Shown here: positions 27,150 through 36,380 of the stretch, in pieces | Numbering within the stretch: the first letter of the stretch is position 1 | Layout of the letters: every line of letters starts with the position of its first letter | NCBI GenBank assembly: GCA_022616535.1 | Contig: JAKEEM010000001.1 | Coordinates: 1-47,562 of the forward strand | Reading direction: 5' to 3' | Length of the DNA stretch: 47,562 bases | Source: Chlorobiota bacterium | GTDB taxonomy: Bacteria; Bacteroidota; Ignavibacteria; Tepidaquicellales; OLB5 | Program-made: the position numbers and the translations under genes | The notes under the pieces: model-generated | Databases searched by the model: none | What the model was told of the DNA's origin: nothing | The model's input: only the letters and a program-made list of their open reading frames with translations

Positions 27150-28553
27150 TTGAGTGAAAGGTTTGACCCTCTTTATTTAAAATATATTCTTAGTTTAATT
27201 CATTCTAAATACCAAGCATTGCCCTTAAAGAGGTTACTATCCAAACCCCCACAGTATGGGGCAAATGAAGAAGGTGTACTTAGAACTGATTTATTGCAAC
27301 CACGGTATATACGGATAACAGATATAGATGAATTCGGAATTTTAAAAAAAGAACTGGGATTTACTGCAAAAGTAATTGATAAGAAATATATATTGAATGA
27401 GAACGACTTATTATTAGCTAGAAGTGGCAATACAGTAGGGAAATCTTATATTCACAAAAAAGAAAACATTGCAGAAGAATGTTTTTTTGCTGGTTATATG
27501 ATTAGGTTTGTTTTAAATCATGAGCTTATAATGCCCGATTTTGTTTTTTATTTTACTCAACTCAATCCTTACAAAAATTGGGTAAATGCAATAAAAAGAC
27601 CGACTGGACAGCCAAATATTAATGCCGAAGAATACAAAGAATTAAAAGTACCCATATTAAAATTAACAGAACAAAAAAAAATAGTTAGTATTTTAAATGA
27701 TGCTTATGAAGGATATAAGCAGTCTTTGAATAAAGCAATTTTACTTCTTAATTCAATTGACGATTACCTTCTTAAAGAACTTGGAATAAAGTTACCTAAA
27801 AACAAATGGAGTGTTTTAAAATATAGGGTTTTTCTATCAAATATTACAGAGGTTGCCCAACAACGTCTTGACCCCAAAGGTCATCACCCATACTACGATT
27901 TACTTAAAGAATCAATAAAAAAATGCAGATATTCAGTGAAACCATTAACCAATTTAATTTCACATTTTTGTAACGGTGATTGGGGTATTGATGAGGAAAA
28001 AATAGAAAATCCAAAACTGTTTGAAAGATGTTTAGTCATTCGTTCAACAGAAATAGACAATGAATTTAATATTAATTTTGAAAGCGGTAGAGAAAAATTC
28101 CGGTTCATAAGCAAAAGGAAACTGGAAACTTTTAATATAAAAAACAACGACATTTTAATTGAACGTTCGGGCGGAAGCCCTGACCAGCCTGTTGGCAGAG
28201 TTGCCTTTATCGAGAAACCTTATATAAATAATACAAGAATAAGTTTCGGAAATTTCCTATCAAAAATTAAAGTAAACCAAGAGGTAGATAGTTCATATTT
28301 ATTTAATTTTCTGAAAACAATTCATAATATCGGATTAACCGAAGTTATGCAGACTCAAACTCATGGAATAAGGAATCTACTTATAAGAGAATATTTATCA
28401 CAATTCATACCTATTCCGCAATTAAAAAAACAACACCAAATTGCTGAGCATATAGCCCAAATCCGTAGTGAAGCAAAACGTATGCGTGAAGAAGCAAACA
28501 AGCAGCTTGAAGAAGCAAAAAAAGAAGTAGAAAAGATGATATTAGGAAACTGA
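27150..28553 (+). CDS. hsdS: Restriction-modification specificity subunit
   Basis: The product has 467 residues, the usual HsdS size. It has two target-recognition halves (about 20-180 and 235-420), each followed by a conserved helix: QKKIVSILNDAYEGYKQSLN near 190 and HQIAEHIAQIRSEAKRMREE near 440. PPQYGANE and RSGNTVGKS fit the first recognition domain, and ERSGGSPDQPVG fits the second. It would set the two-part DNA target of the nuclease-methyltransferase encoded just upstream. The start is TTG at 27150. The two genes are on one strand 35 bases apart and are surely an operon. Confidence 0.85.
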   Translation: MSERFDPLYLKYILSLIHSKYQALPLKRLLSKPPQYGANEEGVLRTDLLQPRYIRITDIDEFGILKKELGFTAKVIDKKYILNENDLLLARSGNTVGKSYIHKKENIAEECFFAGYMIRFVLNHELIMPDFVFYFTQLNPYKNWVNAIKRPTGQPNINAEEYKELKVPILKLTEQKKIVSILNDAYEGYKQSLNKAILLLNSIDDYLLKELGIKLPKNKWSVLKYRVFLSNITEVAQQRLDPKGHHPYYDLLKESIKKCRYSVKPLTNLISHFCNGDWGIDEEKIENPKLFERCLVIRSTEIDNEFNINFESGREKFRFISKRKLETFNIKNNDILIERSGGSPDQPVGRVAFIEKPYINNTRISFGNFLSKIKVNQEVDSSYLFNFLKTIHNIGLTEVMQTQTHGIRNLLIREYLSQFIPIPQLKKQHQIAEHIAQIRSEAKRMREEANKQLEEAKKEVEKMILGN

Positions 28554-28620
28554 AATACCTTTGCTCCATTCACCCCAGAACAAAACCCATAAAACCAAAA
28601 ATTACCGCTTACTATTCACA

Positions 28621-28651
28621 TTTCATTATAAACCGCATTTAATTATATTTG
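28621..28651 (+). promoter_or_regulatory. Possible promoter of the tRNA genes (TTTC-N19-TATATTTG)
   Basis: TATATTTG at 28644-28651 fits the TAnnTTTG box of Bacteroidota-type promoters. A TTTC lies 19 bases upstream. The tRNA-Arg gene begins 57 bases downstream. Confidence 0.4.
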
Positions 28652-28708
28652 TAAGATTTTAGCGAAAAAATTGAAATTTGTCATTTGAAATTTGGAATTT
28701 TGCTTCTT

Positions 28709-28782
28709 GCGCCCATAGCTCAATCGGATAGAGCGGCAGCCTTCTAAGCTGCAGGTTACAGGTTCGATTCCTGTTGGGCGTG
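28709..28782 (+). tRNA. tRNA-Arg (anticodon TCT)
   Basis: The cloverleaf can be drawn by eye: acceptor GCGCCCA/TGGGCGT, D-arm GCTC/GAGC, anticodon stem GCAGC/GCTGC with loop CTTCTAA, and T-arm ACAGG/CCTGT with TTCGATT loop. The anticodon TCT reads AGA. The CCA end is not encoded. The outermost acceptor pair would be G-U. Confidence 0.9.
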
Positions 28783-28867
28783 CAGGGTTTAAAATTATCA
28801 ATGTTCAGTTATCAATTTTTCAATTATTGAACATTGTTCATTGATAATTGTTCATTGTTTTTATCAT

Positions 28868-28942
28868 GGTGAGCGTAGTTCAGTTGGTTAGAACACCAGA
28901 TTGTGGCTCTGGGGGTCGGGGGTTCGAATCCCCTCGCTCACC
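28868..28942 (+). tRNA. tRNA-His (anticodon GTG)
   Basis: The acceptor GTGAGCG (28869-28875) pairs with CGCTCAC (28935-28941). The anticodon stem CCAGA/TCTGG carries loop TTGTGGC with anticodon GTG. The T-arm is CGGGG/CCCCT-like with loop TTCGAAT. The extra 5' G at 28868 pairs with the C at 28942, the G-1:C73 identity element of histidine tRNA. A full CCA end is not encoded. Confidence 0.92.
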
Positions 28943-28946
28943 CAAA

Positions 28947-29012
28947 AACCTCACCCCCTTTCCCCCTCCTATTAGGAGAGGGGTGTCCGCCAGCTGGCGG
29001 ACGGGTGAGGTT
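28947..29012. repeat. GC-rich palindromic mosaic element, copy D
   Basis: Outer arms AACCTCACCC/GGGTGAGGTT bound the element. Inside lie a CCCCTCCT/AGGAGAGGGG hairpin and a perfect 18-base palindrome at 28985-29002 (core GCCAGCTGGC). It begins a few bases after tRNA-His and may double as its terminator structure. Confidence 0.65.
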
Positions 29013-29060
29013 AAACTACAATGAGACCCATCGTCCAATGCGGGGTTCAGGGTGAAATTC

Positions 29061-29092
29061 ATTGATTATTAAAGCCATTAAACCTATATTTG
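29061..29092 (+). promoter_or_regulatory. Probable promoter of secD-secF (ATTG-N20-TATATTTG)
   Basis: TATATTTG (29085-29092) fits TAnnTTTG, and ATTG (29061-29064) lies 20 bases upstream, close to the TTTG-N19-21-TAnnTTTG consensus of Bacteroidota. The secD start is 86 bases downstream. Confidence 0.5.
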
Positions 29093-29108
29093 TTTTCTGA
29101 TTTTCTTC

Positions 29109-29145
29109 TCCGAAGGAGTCTCCAAAGGAGTCTACGACCTTCGGA
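29109..29145. repeat. Inverted repeat TCCGAAGG/CCTTCGGA
   Basis: The 8-base arms (29109-29116 and 29138-29145) are perfect. The interval holds two GGAGTCT units. It lies in the presumed secD leader and could fold in the mRNA. No known riboswitch is recognised. Confidence 0.5.
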
Positions 29146-29178
29146 CAAAATTCACCAAAAAAATGACAGAGGAACAAA

Positions 29179-31179
29179 TTGAGAAAAAACCGATTTAGAA
29201 TTATATTGACCGTTTTGTTCTTAGCCCTATCCTTTTATTTCCTCTACCCTACTTATAAGGACAGCCAGCTTACCAATGACGCAAGCCAGCTTAAAACTGC
29301 CGAGGACAGCGCTGCATTTTTCGAAAAGTTCGGCTCCGATATACTAAAAGCCAGAGAAAACCGCCTCAAGCTGGGGCTTGACCTGCAGGGCGGGATGTAT
29401 GTAATTATGGAAGTCGATATTCCAAAGCTCTTAAGCGACTTAGCCAAAAAACAGGATGACGTATTAAAACAGGTCCTCGATGCTGCAAACGAGCAGGCTA
29501 AAGGTTCTGATGAGGACTTTGTTGATGTCTTTGAATCCAAGCTTAAGGAAAGAGGAACTTCGCTGAAATCATATTACGGCGAAATACGCGATGATGAAGC
29601 AAAAATTAACTCAGATTTAAAAACCGAAGTCGAAAACGCAATAGACAGGGCTGTTGAAGTCGTAAGAAACAGGATTGACCAGTACGGAGTATCCGAGCCG
29701 GTAATCCAGAAAAAGGGTTCAAGCCGCCTTGTCGTTGAGCTTCCCGGCGTCAGCAACGTTCAGGAAGTCAGAAAGCTCCTTCAGGGAACTGCCCTTCTTG
29801 AATTCAAGCTTGTAATCGACCCGCAGATTGCTGTTAAAGTGATGGAAAAAATCAACGTGTTCCTTGCGGGCGGAAATCTCGACTCGCTTATTAAATCGGA
29901 CTCGCTTCAGCAAATAACTCAGACCGATACTACGAAGAAAGATACAACCGGCATTACTTCAAAAGATACAACTAAGAAAGATATAACCAAAACCAATATA
30001 ACATCAGCTGACACATCCATTGAAACGGGTAACGATACTTCGCTTATTGACGAAGAGCTGACCGATACAAGTCTGCTTCAGGATACAAGCCAGCAGATGT
30101 CGGAGGAAGAGTTTAAGAAAAAAAATCCCTGGTTCTATCTCGTAAGACCGCAGCAGTATCAGGACGGAACCGTAGTTTGGTTTGCAAGGGAAACCGATAA
30201 GCCCCAGATACAAAGGATTTTGGAAAGAAAAGAAGTAAGAGATTTAATCCCCCCGGATATAAGCTTTTCGTTCAGCAACCAGTCAACATTTGTAGATGAG
30301 GGAGAGAAGATATATCAGTTCTACATTCTTAAAAAAGAACCCGAGCTCACAGGCGGAGTTGTTGTCAATGCAAGGTCTAATATAGACCCGACGAATAACA
30401 CACCCGTAGTTTATATGGAAATGAACAGCGAAGGGTCTGCTGACTGGGCGCGCATTACAGGGGCAAACATCAACAAGCAGATTGCAATAGTGCTGGATAA
30501 CGTTGTTTATTCCGCCCCGGTTGTAAGAAATAAAATCACCGGCGGCAGCTCGCAAATTGAAGGGATGTCAAGCATACAGGAGGCAAAGCTTCTTGAAATA
30601 GTTCTAAGAGCCGGCGCGCTTCCTGCACCGCTAACAATTATCGAAGAAAGGACCGTCGGTCCATCGCTCGGCGAGGACTCAATACAAAAAGGATTATATT
30701 CATCCGTCATTGCGCTGATTTTAGTAGCCCTGTTCATGGTTGTTTACTATCACTTTGCAGGCGGTGTTGCAGATATGGCTTTGGTGTTTAATATGCTGTT
30801 CGTAATGGGTGTAATGGCAAGCTTTCACGCAACATTAACCCTGCCCGGCATTGCGGGATTAATCTTAACAATCGGTATGGCCGTCGATTCGAACGTTTTG
30901 ATTTACGAAAGAATACGCGAGGAGCTCGGCACAGGCAAACCGCTCCGCACTTCGATTGAAATCGGCTACAAGAAAGCGTTTTCCGCTATTATGGATTCGC
31001 ACGTAACATCGATTATAACAGCAATCATACTTTACCAGTTCGGAACGGGACCGATACAGGGATTTGCATTGACCCTAATAATCGGTTTGGTTGCAAATTT
31101 ATTCACCGCTATAATTATTACCAGAATTGTTTTCGATATAATGACCGATAAGGGCAGAACACAAATTAATTTCGGATAA
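29179..31179 (+). CDS. secD: Protein translocase subunit SecD
   Basis: The product has 666 residues. It has an N-terminal membrane helix, the DLQGGMYVIMEVD segment, VVRNRIDQYGVSEP in the periplasmic part, the LDNVVYSAPVVRNKI motif, and five C-terminal membrane helices including GIAGLILTIGMAVDSNVLI. SecD with SecF uses the proton gradient to help pull exported proteins through SecYEG. The start is TTG at 29179 with AGAGGA about 6 bases ahead; a short frame from an ATG at 29163 overlaps it. A Thr/Asp/Lys-rich insert lies at about 247-311. secF follows after 30 bases. Confidence 0.92.
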   Translation: MRKNRFRIILTVLFLALSFYFLYPTYKDSQLTNDASQLKTAEDSAAFFEKFGSDILKARENRLKLGLDLQGGMYVIMEVDIPKLLSDLAKKQDDVLKQVLDAANEQAKGSDEDFVDVFESKLKERGTSLKSYYGEIRDDEAKINSDLKTEVENAIDRAVEVVRNRIDQYGVSEPVIQKKGSSRLVVELPGVSNVQEVRKLLQGTALLEFKLVIDPQIAVKVMEKINVFLAGGNLDSLIKSDSLQQITQTDTTKKDTTGITSKDTTKKDITKTNITSADTSIETGNDTSLIDEELTDTSLLQDTSQQMSEEEFKKKNPWFYLVRPQQYQDGTVVWFARETDKPQIQRILERKEVRDLIPPDISFSFSNQSTFVDEGEKIYQFYILKKEPELTGGVVVNARSNIDPTNNTPVVYMEMNSEGSADWARITGANINKQIAIVLDNVVYSAPVVRNKITGGSSQIEGMSSIQEAKLLEIVLRAGALPAPLTIIEERTVGPSLGEDSIQKGLYSSVIALILVALFMVVYYHFAGGVADMALVFNMLFVMGVMASFHATLTLPGIAGLILTIGMAVDSNVLIYERIREELGTGKPLRTSIEIGYKKAFSAIMDSHVTSIITAIILYQFGTGPIQGFALTLIIGLVANLFTAIIITRIVFDIMTDKGRTQINFG

Positions 31180-31209
31180 AAAATTGCTAAAAATTAACAG
31201 GGACTTTTA

Positions 31210-32157
31210 ATGAGATTTTTCCATGATTTACATATAGATTTCCTTTCAAAGAGAAGATATTTTTATATAATGTCCGTTGTTTTAATTGCAATCGGACTTG
31301 CAGTATTCTTTATTAAAGGAATAACTCTTGGTATAGATTTCTCGGGTGGAACGGAAATACTCGTTAGATTTGAAAATGAAGTTCCGATTAATGAAGTAAG
31401 AAGCTCAATGGATAATGCCGGAATGACCGGAGCCGAAATTAAAACAATGGGCAGCGAAAGAGATATTTTAATCAGAACGGCAGAGCAGGCAGAAGGAACA
31501 ATTGTAAGCGATAAGATAAGGGACGCACTGAAAAACAGCTTCCAGAACAATAATTTTGAAGTGCTAAGGATTGATAAAGTCGGACCCAAGATTGGCAAGG
31601 AGCTGAGAATTTCTGCCGTCTACGCAACAGTATTTTCACTGATTGCAATACTTATTTATCTCGCATTCAGGTTTGAGTTTACTTATGCCGTCGGAGCTGT
31701 TTTGGGGCTGTTCCACGATGTTTTGATTACTCTCGGAATGATTGCAATATTTCATACCCTGTTTCCCGCTCTTAATCTTGAACTTAACCAGGGAATGGTT
31801 GCGGCGTTTTTAACGCTGATTGGTTTTTCCGTAAACGATACGGTTATAGTGTTCGATAGAATAAGGGAAAATATTAAGCTTTACAAGAACGAAGATATAC
31901 TGACAGTTATGAACAGAAGCATTAATACAACGCTCAGCAGAACGGTTATCACAAGCGGAACGGTGTTTTTAACGGTATTAATTCTTCTGCTTTTCGGTGG
32001 CGAAGTTCTTAGAAGCTTTGCGTTTACATTCACTATAGGCGTTATCACAGGCACTTATTCATCGATTTACGTTGCAAGCGCATTTGTAGTTGATATAAAA
32101 TATTACCAGAAAAGAAGGAAACTGGGAGCTGCAGGTAAGGTAGCAGTGGTAAGGTAG
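31210..32157 (+). CDS. secF: Protein translocase subunit SecF
   Basis: The product has 315 residues. It has the TLGIDFSGGTEILVRFE motif, six membrane helices and the conserved FSVNDTVIVFDRIREN segment. It forms the inner-membrane SecDF complex with the gene just upstream. Having separate secD and secF is unlike the fused gene of most Bacteroidota. The C-terminus (GKVAVVR and stop) is written by a 14-base tandem repeat that continues beyond the gene, so the native end may have been slightly different. Confidence 0.92.
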   Translation: MRFFHDLHIDFLSKRRYFYIMSVVLIAIGLAVFFIKGITLGIDFSGGTEILVRFENEVPINEVRSSMDNAGMTGAEIKTMGSERDILIRTAEQAEGTIVSDKIRDALKNSFQNNNFEVLRIDKVGPKIGKELRISAVYATVFSLIAILIYLAFRFEFTYAVGAVLGLFHDVLITLGMIAIFHTLFPALNLELNQGMVAAFLTLIGFSVNDTVIVFDRIRENIKLYKNEDILTVMNRSINTTLSRTVITSGTVFLTVLILLLFGGEVLRSFAFTFTIGVITGTYSSIYVASAFVVDIKYYQKRRKLGAAGKVAVVR

Positions 32158-32189
32158 CAGTGGTAAGGTAGCTGTGGTAAGGTAGCTGT
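32134..32189. repeat. 14-bp tandem repeat, four copies, across the secF stop codon
   Basis: The unit GGTAAGGTAGCAGT occurs at 32134, 32148, 32162 and 32176. The first two copies are identical and the last two have GCTGT in place of GCAGT. Since 14 is not a multiple of 3, the frame shifts in each copy; the TAG inside copy 2 (32155-32157) is the secF stop. Confidence 0.9.
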
Positions 32190-32202
32190 AAACAAAGCAT
32201 AA

Positions 32203-33534
<1,332 letters not shown>

Positions 33535-33540
33535 AAAACG

Positions 33541-33610
33541 GTAGGATAGGCATTCCTGCCTGTCCGAAAAACGAAAGCTGATTATTGACAGACAAGAATG
33601 TCTGTCCTAC
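33541..33610. repeat. Long imperfect palindrome between convergent genes
   Basis: Arms of 24 bases (33541-33564 and 33587-33610) pair with about four mismatches; the outer ends are GTAGGA and TCCTAC. It begins 6 bases after the purA stop and lies before the stop of the oppositely oriented lipoprotein gene, so it could terminate transcription from both sides. No T-run follows on the plus strand, so it may instead be a dispersed repeat. Confidence 0.6.
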
Positions 33611-33633
33611 TTTACTTCTTTACGGAGAAAAAG

Positions 33634-34098
33634 CTATTTAATTTTATTTGCAGTAAATAACCCTGCTTCTTTTAGCCCGCTTCTGAATGTTGAAAAAGAC
33701 CAGCCGCCTTTCATTTCGTTTCCGTTTACCTTTGCATTAATGAACACGTTGGCATCGGCGATTTTGGGATTGGTGTTAATGCTGAGCATTTTAAGCGAGT
33801 CAATGTAAAAACCGCTGTACTCTCCACCGCGCATTGTGGAAAACCCTGTATATGATGTATCCTCGGTCATTTTAGTAATGGTGTATGTTCCTGAAATGCG
33901 GTAATTGACCGTAACTTCGTCTTTTTTAATCGCGTCGATTTTAATTACTCCTTCGACAAGTGATGTTCCTATGCTATCGGAAATCACGTAGCTGTAATCA
34001 CCCTTTTTCAAATCAACGGTTTTAACGTTATTTGAGCTTGAACAGGAATACAATAATACTAAAACCGGAAGCAATAAAAATCTTATGATTATCTTCAT
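33634..34098 (-). CDS. Lipoprotein of unknown function
   Basis: The product has 154 residues. The leader ends in a lipobox (VLLYSC, Cys19), so the mature protein should be lipid-anchored. The rest is predicted beta-rich, with no family recognised. Its ATG overlaps the stop codon of the metzincin gene by one base (TAATG), so the two are translationally coupled and probably act together. A role as chaperone, inhibitor or partner of the protease is only a guess. Confidence 0.7.
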   Translation of the reverse strand: MKIIIRFLLLPVLVLLYSCSSSNNVKTVDLKKGDYSYVISDSIGTSLVEGVIKIDAIKKDEVTVNYRISGTYTITKMTEDTSYTGFSTMRGGEYSGFYIDSLKMLSINTNPKIADANVFINAKVNGNEMKGGWSFSTFRSGLKEAGLFTANKIK

Positions 34099-35834
34099 TA
34101 TTTTACAAGCACCATTTTTTTAATTTGAGAATAAAGCAGTCTGCCAGACTTATTTACGTCAAGTTTGTACAAATAAACCCCCGATGCTAAGCTTAAATCT
34201 GAAGCATCTAACCTGCTTGTAAATATACCAATTGGATAGTAATTATTATCAATTAATCTAGTGACTTCCCTGCCGAGCAAATCGTAAACTCTTAACGTAA
34301 CATATCCATCCTCAGGAAGCGCAAAAGTAATATTTGTGGAGGGATTAAACGGATTGGGGTAATTCTGCAATAAATTAAAGGTAACGGGAGCTTCCGAGGA
34401 GTTTACAGCCGAATCCAAGCACGCCGCAAGCTCATAACCAAGTCTTACCGTATCCCCCGGCAATGAACCGAAACCGCGGGTAAAGTTAATACCGCCGTTT
34501 AAGTGACAGTAACTCATTATTGTCCCATTATTATTCTGTTGTGTAGTACCCACACAGCTTTCGCCATTAATATTAACGCACGAGTCAATTTGCCCGCTCA
34601 CAGTAGGCCAGACACAAGCATGGGTATGTTTTGAAGCAAAGTTGTGGCCCATTTCATGTGTTATAACCATTACTGTCCAAGAATAAACAGGAAAGGGGCT
34701 GTAATTATTTTCAATATTGCTGAAAGCAAACCTGCCGTAATGCGCATCATCCGGAGGAGGAAAATAAATATATGACTGGCATAATACATTTATCCAGGCA
34801 ATTCCTCCAAGCTGCTGTCCATGACCGGTTGAAAGTAAATGAGCCAAATCACCGTCAAAATCATCCTGTGTTCTTGAGCCAAATTCGTTAAGTATATCAT
34901 AAGAACCACTAAAGCCGACATACGGGTCAGGTGATGTATACACAAAAATTTCAGATGAAAGTACAACCGGAATTTGTTCATTTGCATACAAAGTTATAAC
35001 GTGCGCAAACGCTCCGGTAACAAATTGTCCGACAAGGTTAACATTGCTTCCGTTATCCAGATACATTTGGTGGTCACAGACAAAATATACCCTAACAGGT
35101 GAAGTGGTTCTTGATGAACTTTTATTTAAATTTCCTCTTTCCACCTTGGAAAATAAACCGGAGTAATCATCTGCCGCGCACTGAAAATCAGGTTTATTGA
35201 TAACATCTCTGTCATTATAAAAAATGTATTCATCCGTTGGGCGATTATCTATATCTTTCACCGGGCCAAGGATATAATTACCGTCATTGGTTGAGATAAT
35301 CCCCATAACATTATCATTAAATATGCTTACCGTGACCACAGATGTATTATCCCCTTTTAGTATTCCGCGGTAATACAGCCCCTCATCGAATTTGGTATAA
35401 CTTACCGAACCGTTTTCTCCCATTGCTTTAATTCTAAAATTCTCCGGCAGGAAATTAATTCTAACGAGTTCCAGCTCTATGCTTTCTTCATCCTTTGGAA
35501 TTATAAAATTAATTTCATTTGGTTTTGAAGAGTTAATGCTGCTTAATGAAGATTTATCTATGTTGAGTAAAGACACGCCCGCTGCAAAGCTATTCAATGC
35601 ATCTGAATTCACCTTGTTACTTTTTTTAAATAAATTTACATCATTGAAGATGCTGTATTGTTTTCTGCTGTTAACCAGTTCCGCAGCTTTTTTAACGTGG
35701 CCTAAATCTTTAAACTGCGGTAATGATTGAACTGTATTTTCGCTCACATTAAATGCAGTAAGAGAAAAAACCAAAGCGAATGTAACTAAAACAAATATTA
35801 TAATATTAATTCTGTATAGTTTTTTCATGTTCAA
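34098..35834 (-). CDS. Secreted metzincin metalloprotease with T9SS sorting domain
   Basis: The product has 578 residues. The N-terminus has a hydrophobic leader (about 8-28). A propeptide-like region of some 200 residues precedes the catalytic domain. The zinc motif HEMGHNFASKH has ligands H393, H397 and H403 and general base E394; the NGTIMSYCH segment gives the Met-turn that defines metzincins of the reprolysin type. The C-terminus is a T9SS type A tail (LLQNYPNPFNPSTNITF, ending KKMVLVK). It should act as a surface or secreted protease after export by SprA. It is the middle gene of a tight three-gene operon. Confidence 0.88.
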   Translation of the reverse strand: MNMKKLYRINIIIFVLVTFALVFSLTAFNVSENTVQSLPQFKDLGHVKKAAELVNSRKQYSIFNDVNLFKKSNKVNSDALNSFAAGVSLLNIDKSSLSSINSSKPNEINFIIPKDEESIELELVRINFLPENFRIKAMGENGSVSYTKFDEGLYYRGILKGDNTSVVTVSIFNDNVMGIISTNDGNYILGPVKDIDNRPTDEYIFYNDRDVINKPDFQCAADDYSGLFSKVERGNLNKSSSRTTSPVRVYFVCDHQMYLDNGSNVNLVGQFVTGAFAHVITLYANEQIPVVLSSEIFVYTSPDPYVGFSGSYDILNEFGSRTQDDFDGDLAHLLSTGHGQQLGGIAWINVLCQSYIYFPPPDDAHYGRFAFSNIENNYSPFPVYSWTVMVITHEMGHNFASKHTHACVWPTVSGQIDSCVNINGESCVGTTQQNNNGTIMSYCHLNGGINFTRGFGSLPGDTVRLGYELAACLDSAVNSSEAPVTFNLLQNYPNPFNPSTNITFALPEDGYVTLRVYDLLGREVTRLIDNNYYPIGIFTSRLDASDLSLASGVYLYKLDVNKSGRLLYSQIKKMVLVK

Positions 35835-35836
35835 AC

Positions 35837-36301
35837 TTATTTTGAGTTATCGGATGAGTTAATGTATTCGGTTTCCATAACAACATTACTGGTTGAAATT
35901 TTATCATCGGCGCTTAACTGCTGGTAATAAAGAATTCTGTTAACATTTAGTCCGCTTAAAACGAGCTCGTTTGCCTGAGTAAAGCTGATTTCATATTGGA
36001 CGCCGGAAGCAGTGTATGTTAAAGTAGTTCCTGAAACAGAGTAATTTCTGGAAATAGGTGACTGGTTCGGGCACTGGAGCGTTGCTACCCCTCCGCTTGT
36101 GCTTGGGAAGTTTACTGTCTCGCCGGGGCAAATGTCATGAAGCGAGCCCTCGTTGAAAATTAGTTTCCAATTACCTACAATGCTCTGGGTAGTGTTAATC
36201 TGATTTATAACATCCTCACAATCACTGCCCAGAAACGGAAGCGATAAAAGCATAAGCAAAATTGCCGAGCGGATTATTGAAAGTTTTAGAGGTTTTTTCA
36301 T
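35837..36301 (-). CDS. Secreted lipocalin-like protein of unknown function
   Basis: The product has 154 residues. The N-terminus (about 1-27) is a signal peptide; a Cys follows at GSDCED but the lipobox is poor. A SIVGNWKLIFNEG segment and the following strands resemble the start of lipocalin-like domains found in Bacteroidota. It ends two bases before the metalloprotease start, so it heads the three-gene operon. Function is unknown. Confidence 0.6.
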   Translation of the reverse strand: MKKPLKLSIIRSAILLMLLSLPFLGSDCEDVINQINTTQSIVGNWKLIFNEGSLHDICPGETVNFPSTSGGVATLQCPNQSPISRNYSVSGTTLTYTASGVQYEISFTQANELVLSGLNVNRILYYQQLSADDKISTSNVVMETEYINSSDNSK

Positions 36302-36380
36302 AAAATATTAAAATTAATTTTCGCTAATATAATTGTTGCAAGTGAAATTCACAAATATAATTCAGTGATTTTATAAATAT

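Noticed and set aside
28880-29062. A 60-residue minus-strand frame containing ERGDSNPRPPEPQSG
   Set aside because: It is the antisense of tRNA-His plus the adjacent palindrome. This peptide is a well-known spurious prediction over tRNA genes.
32134-32189. Possible CRISPR array
   Set aside because: The repeats are 14 bases and contiguous with no spacers, and no cas genes are present.
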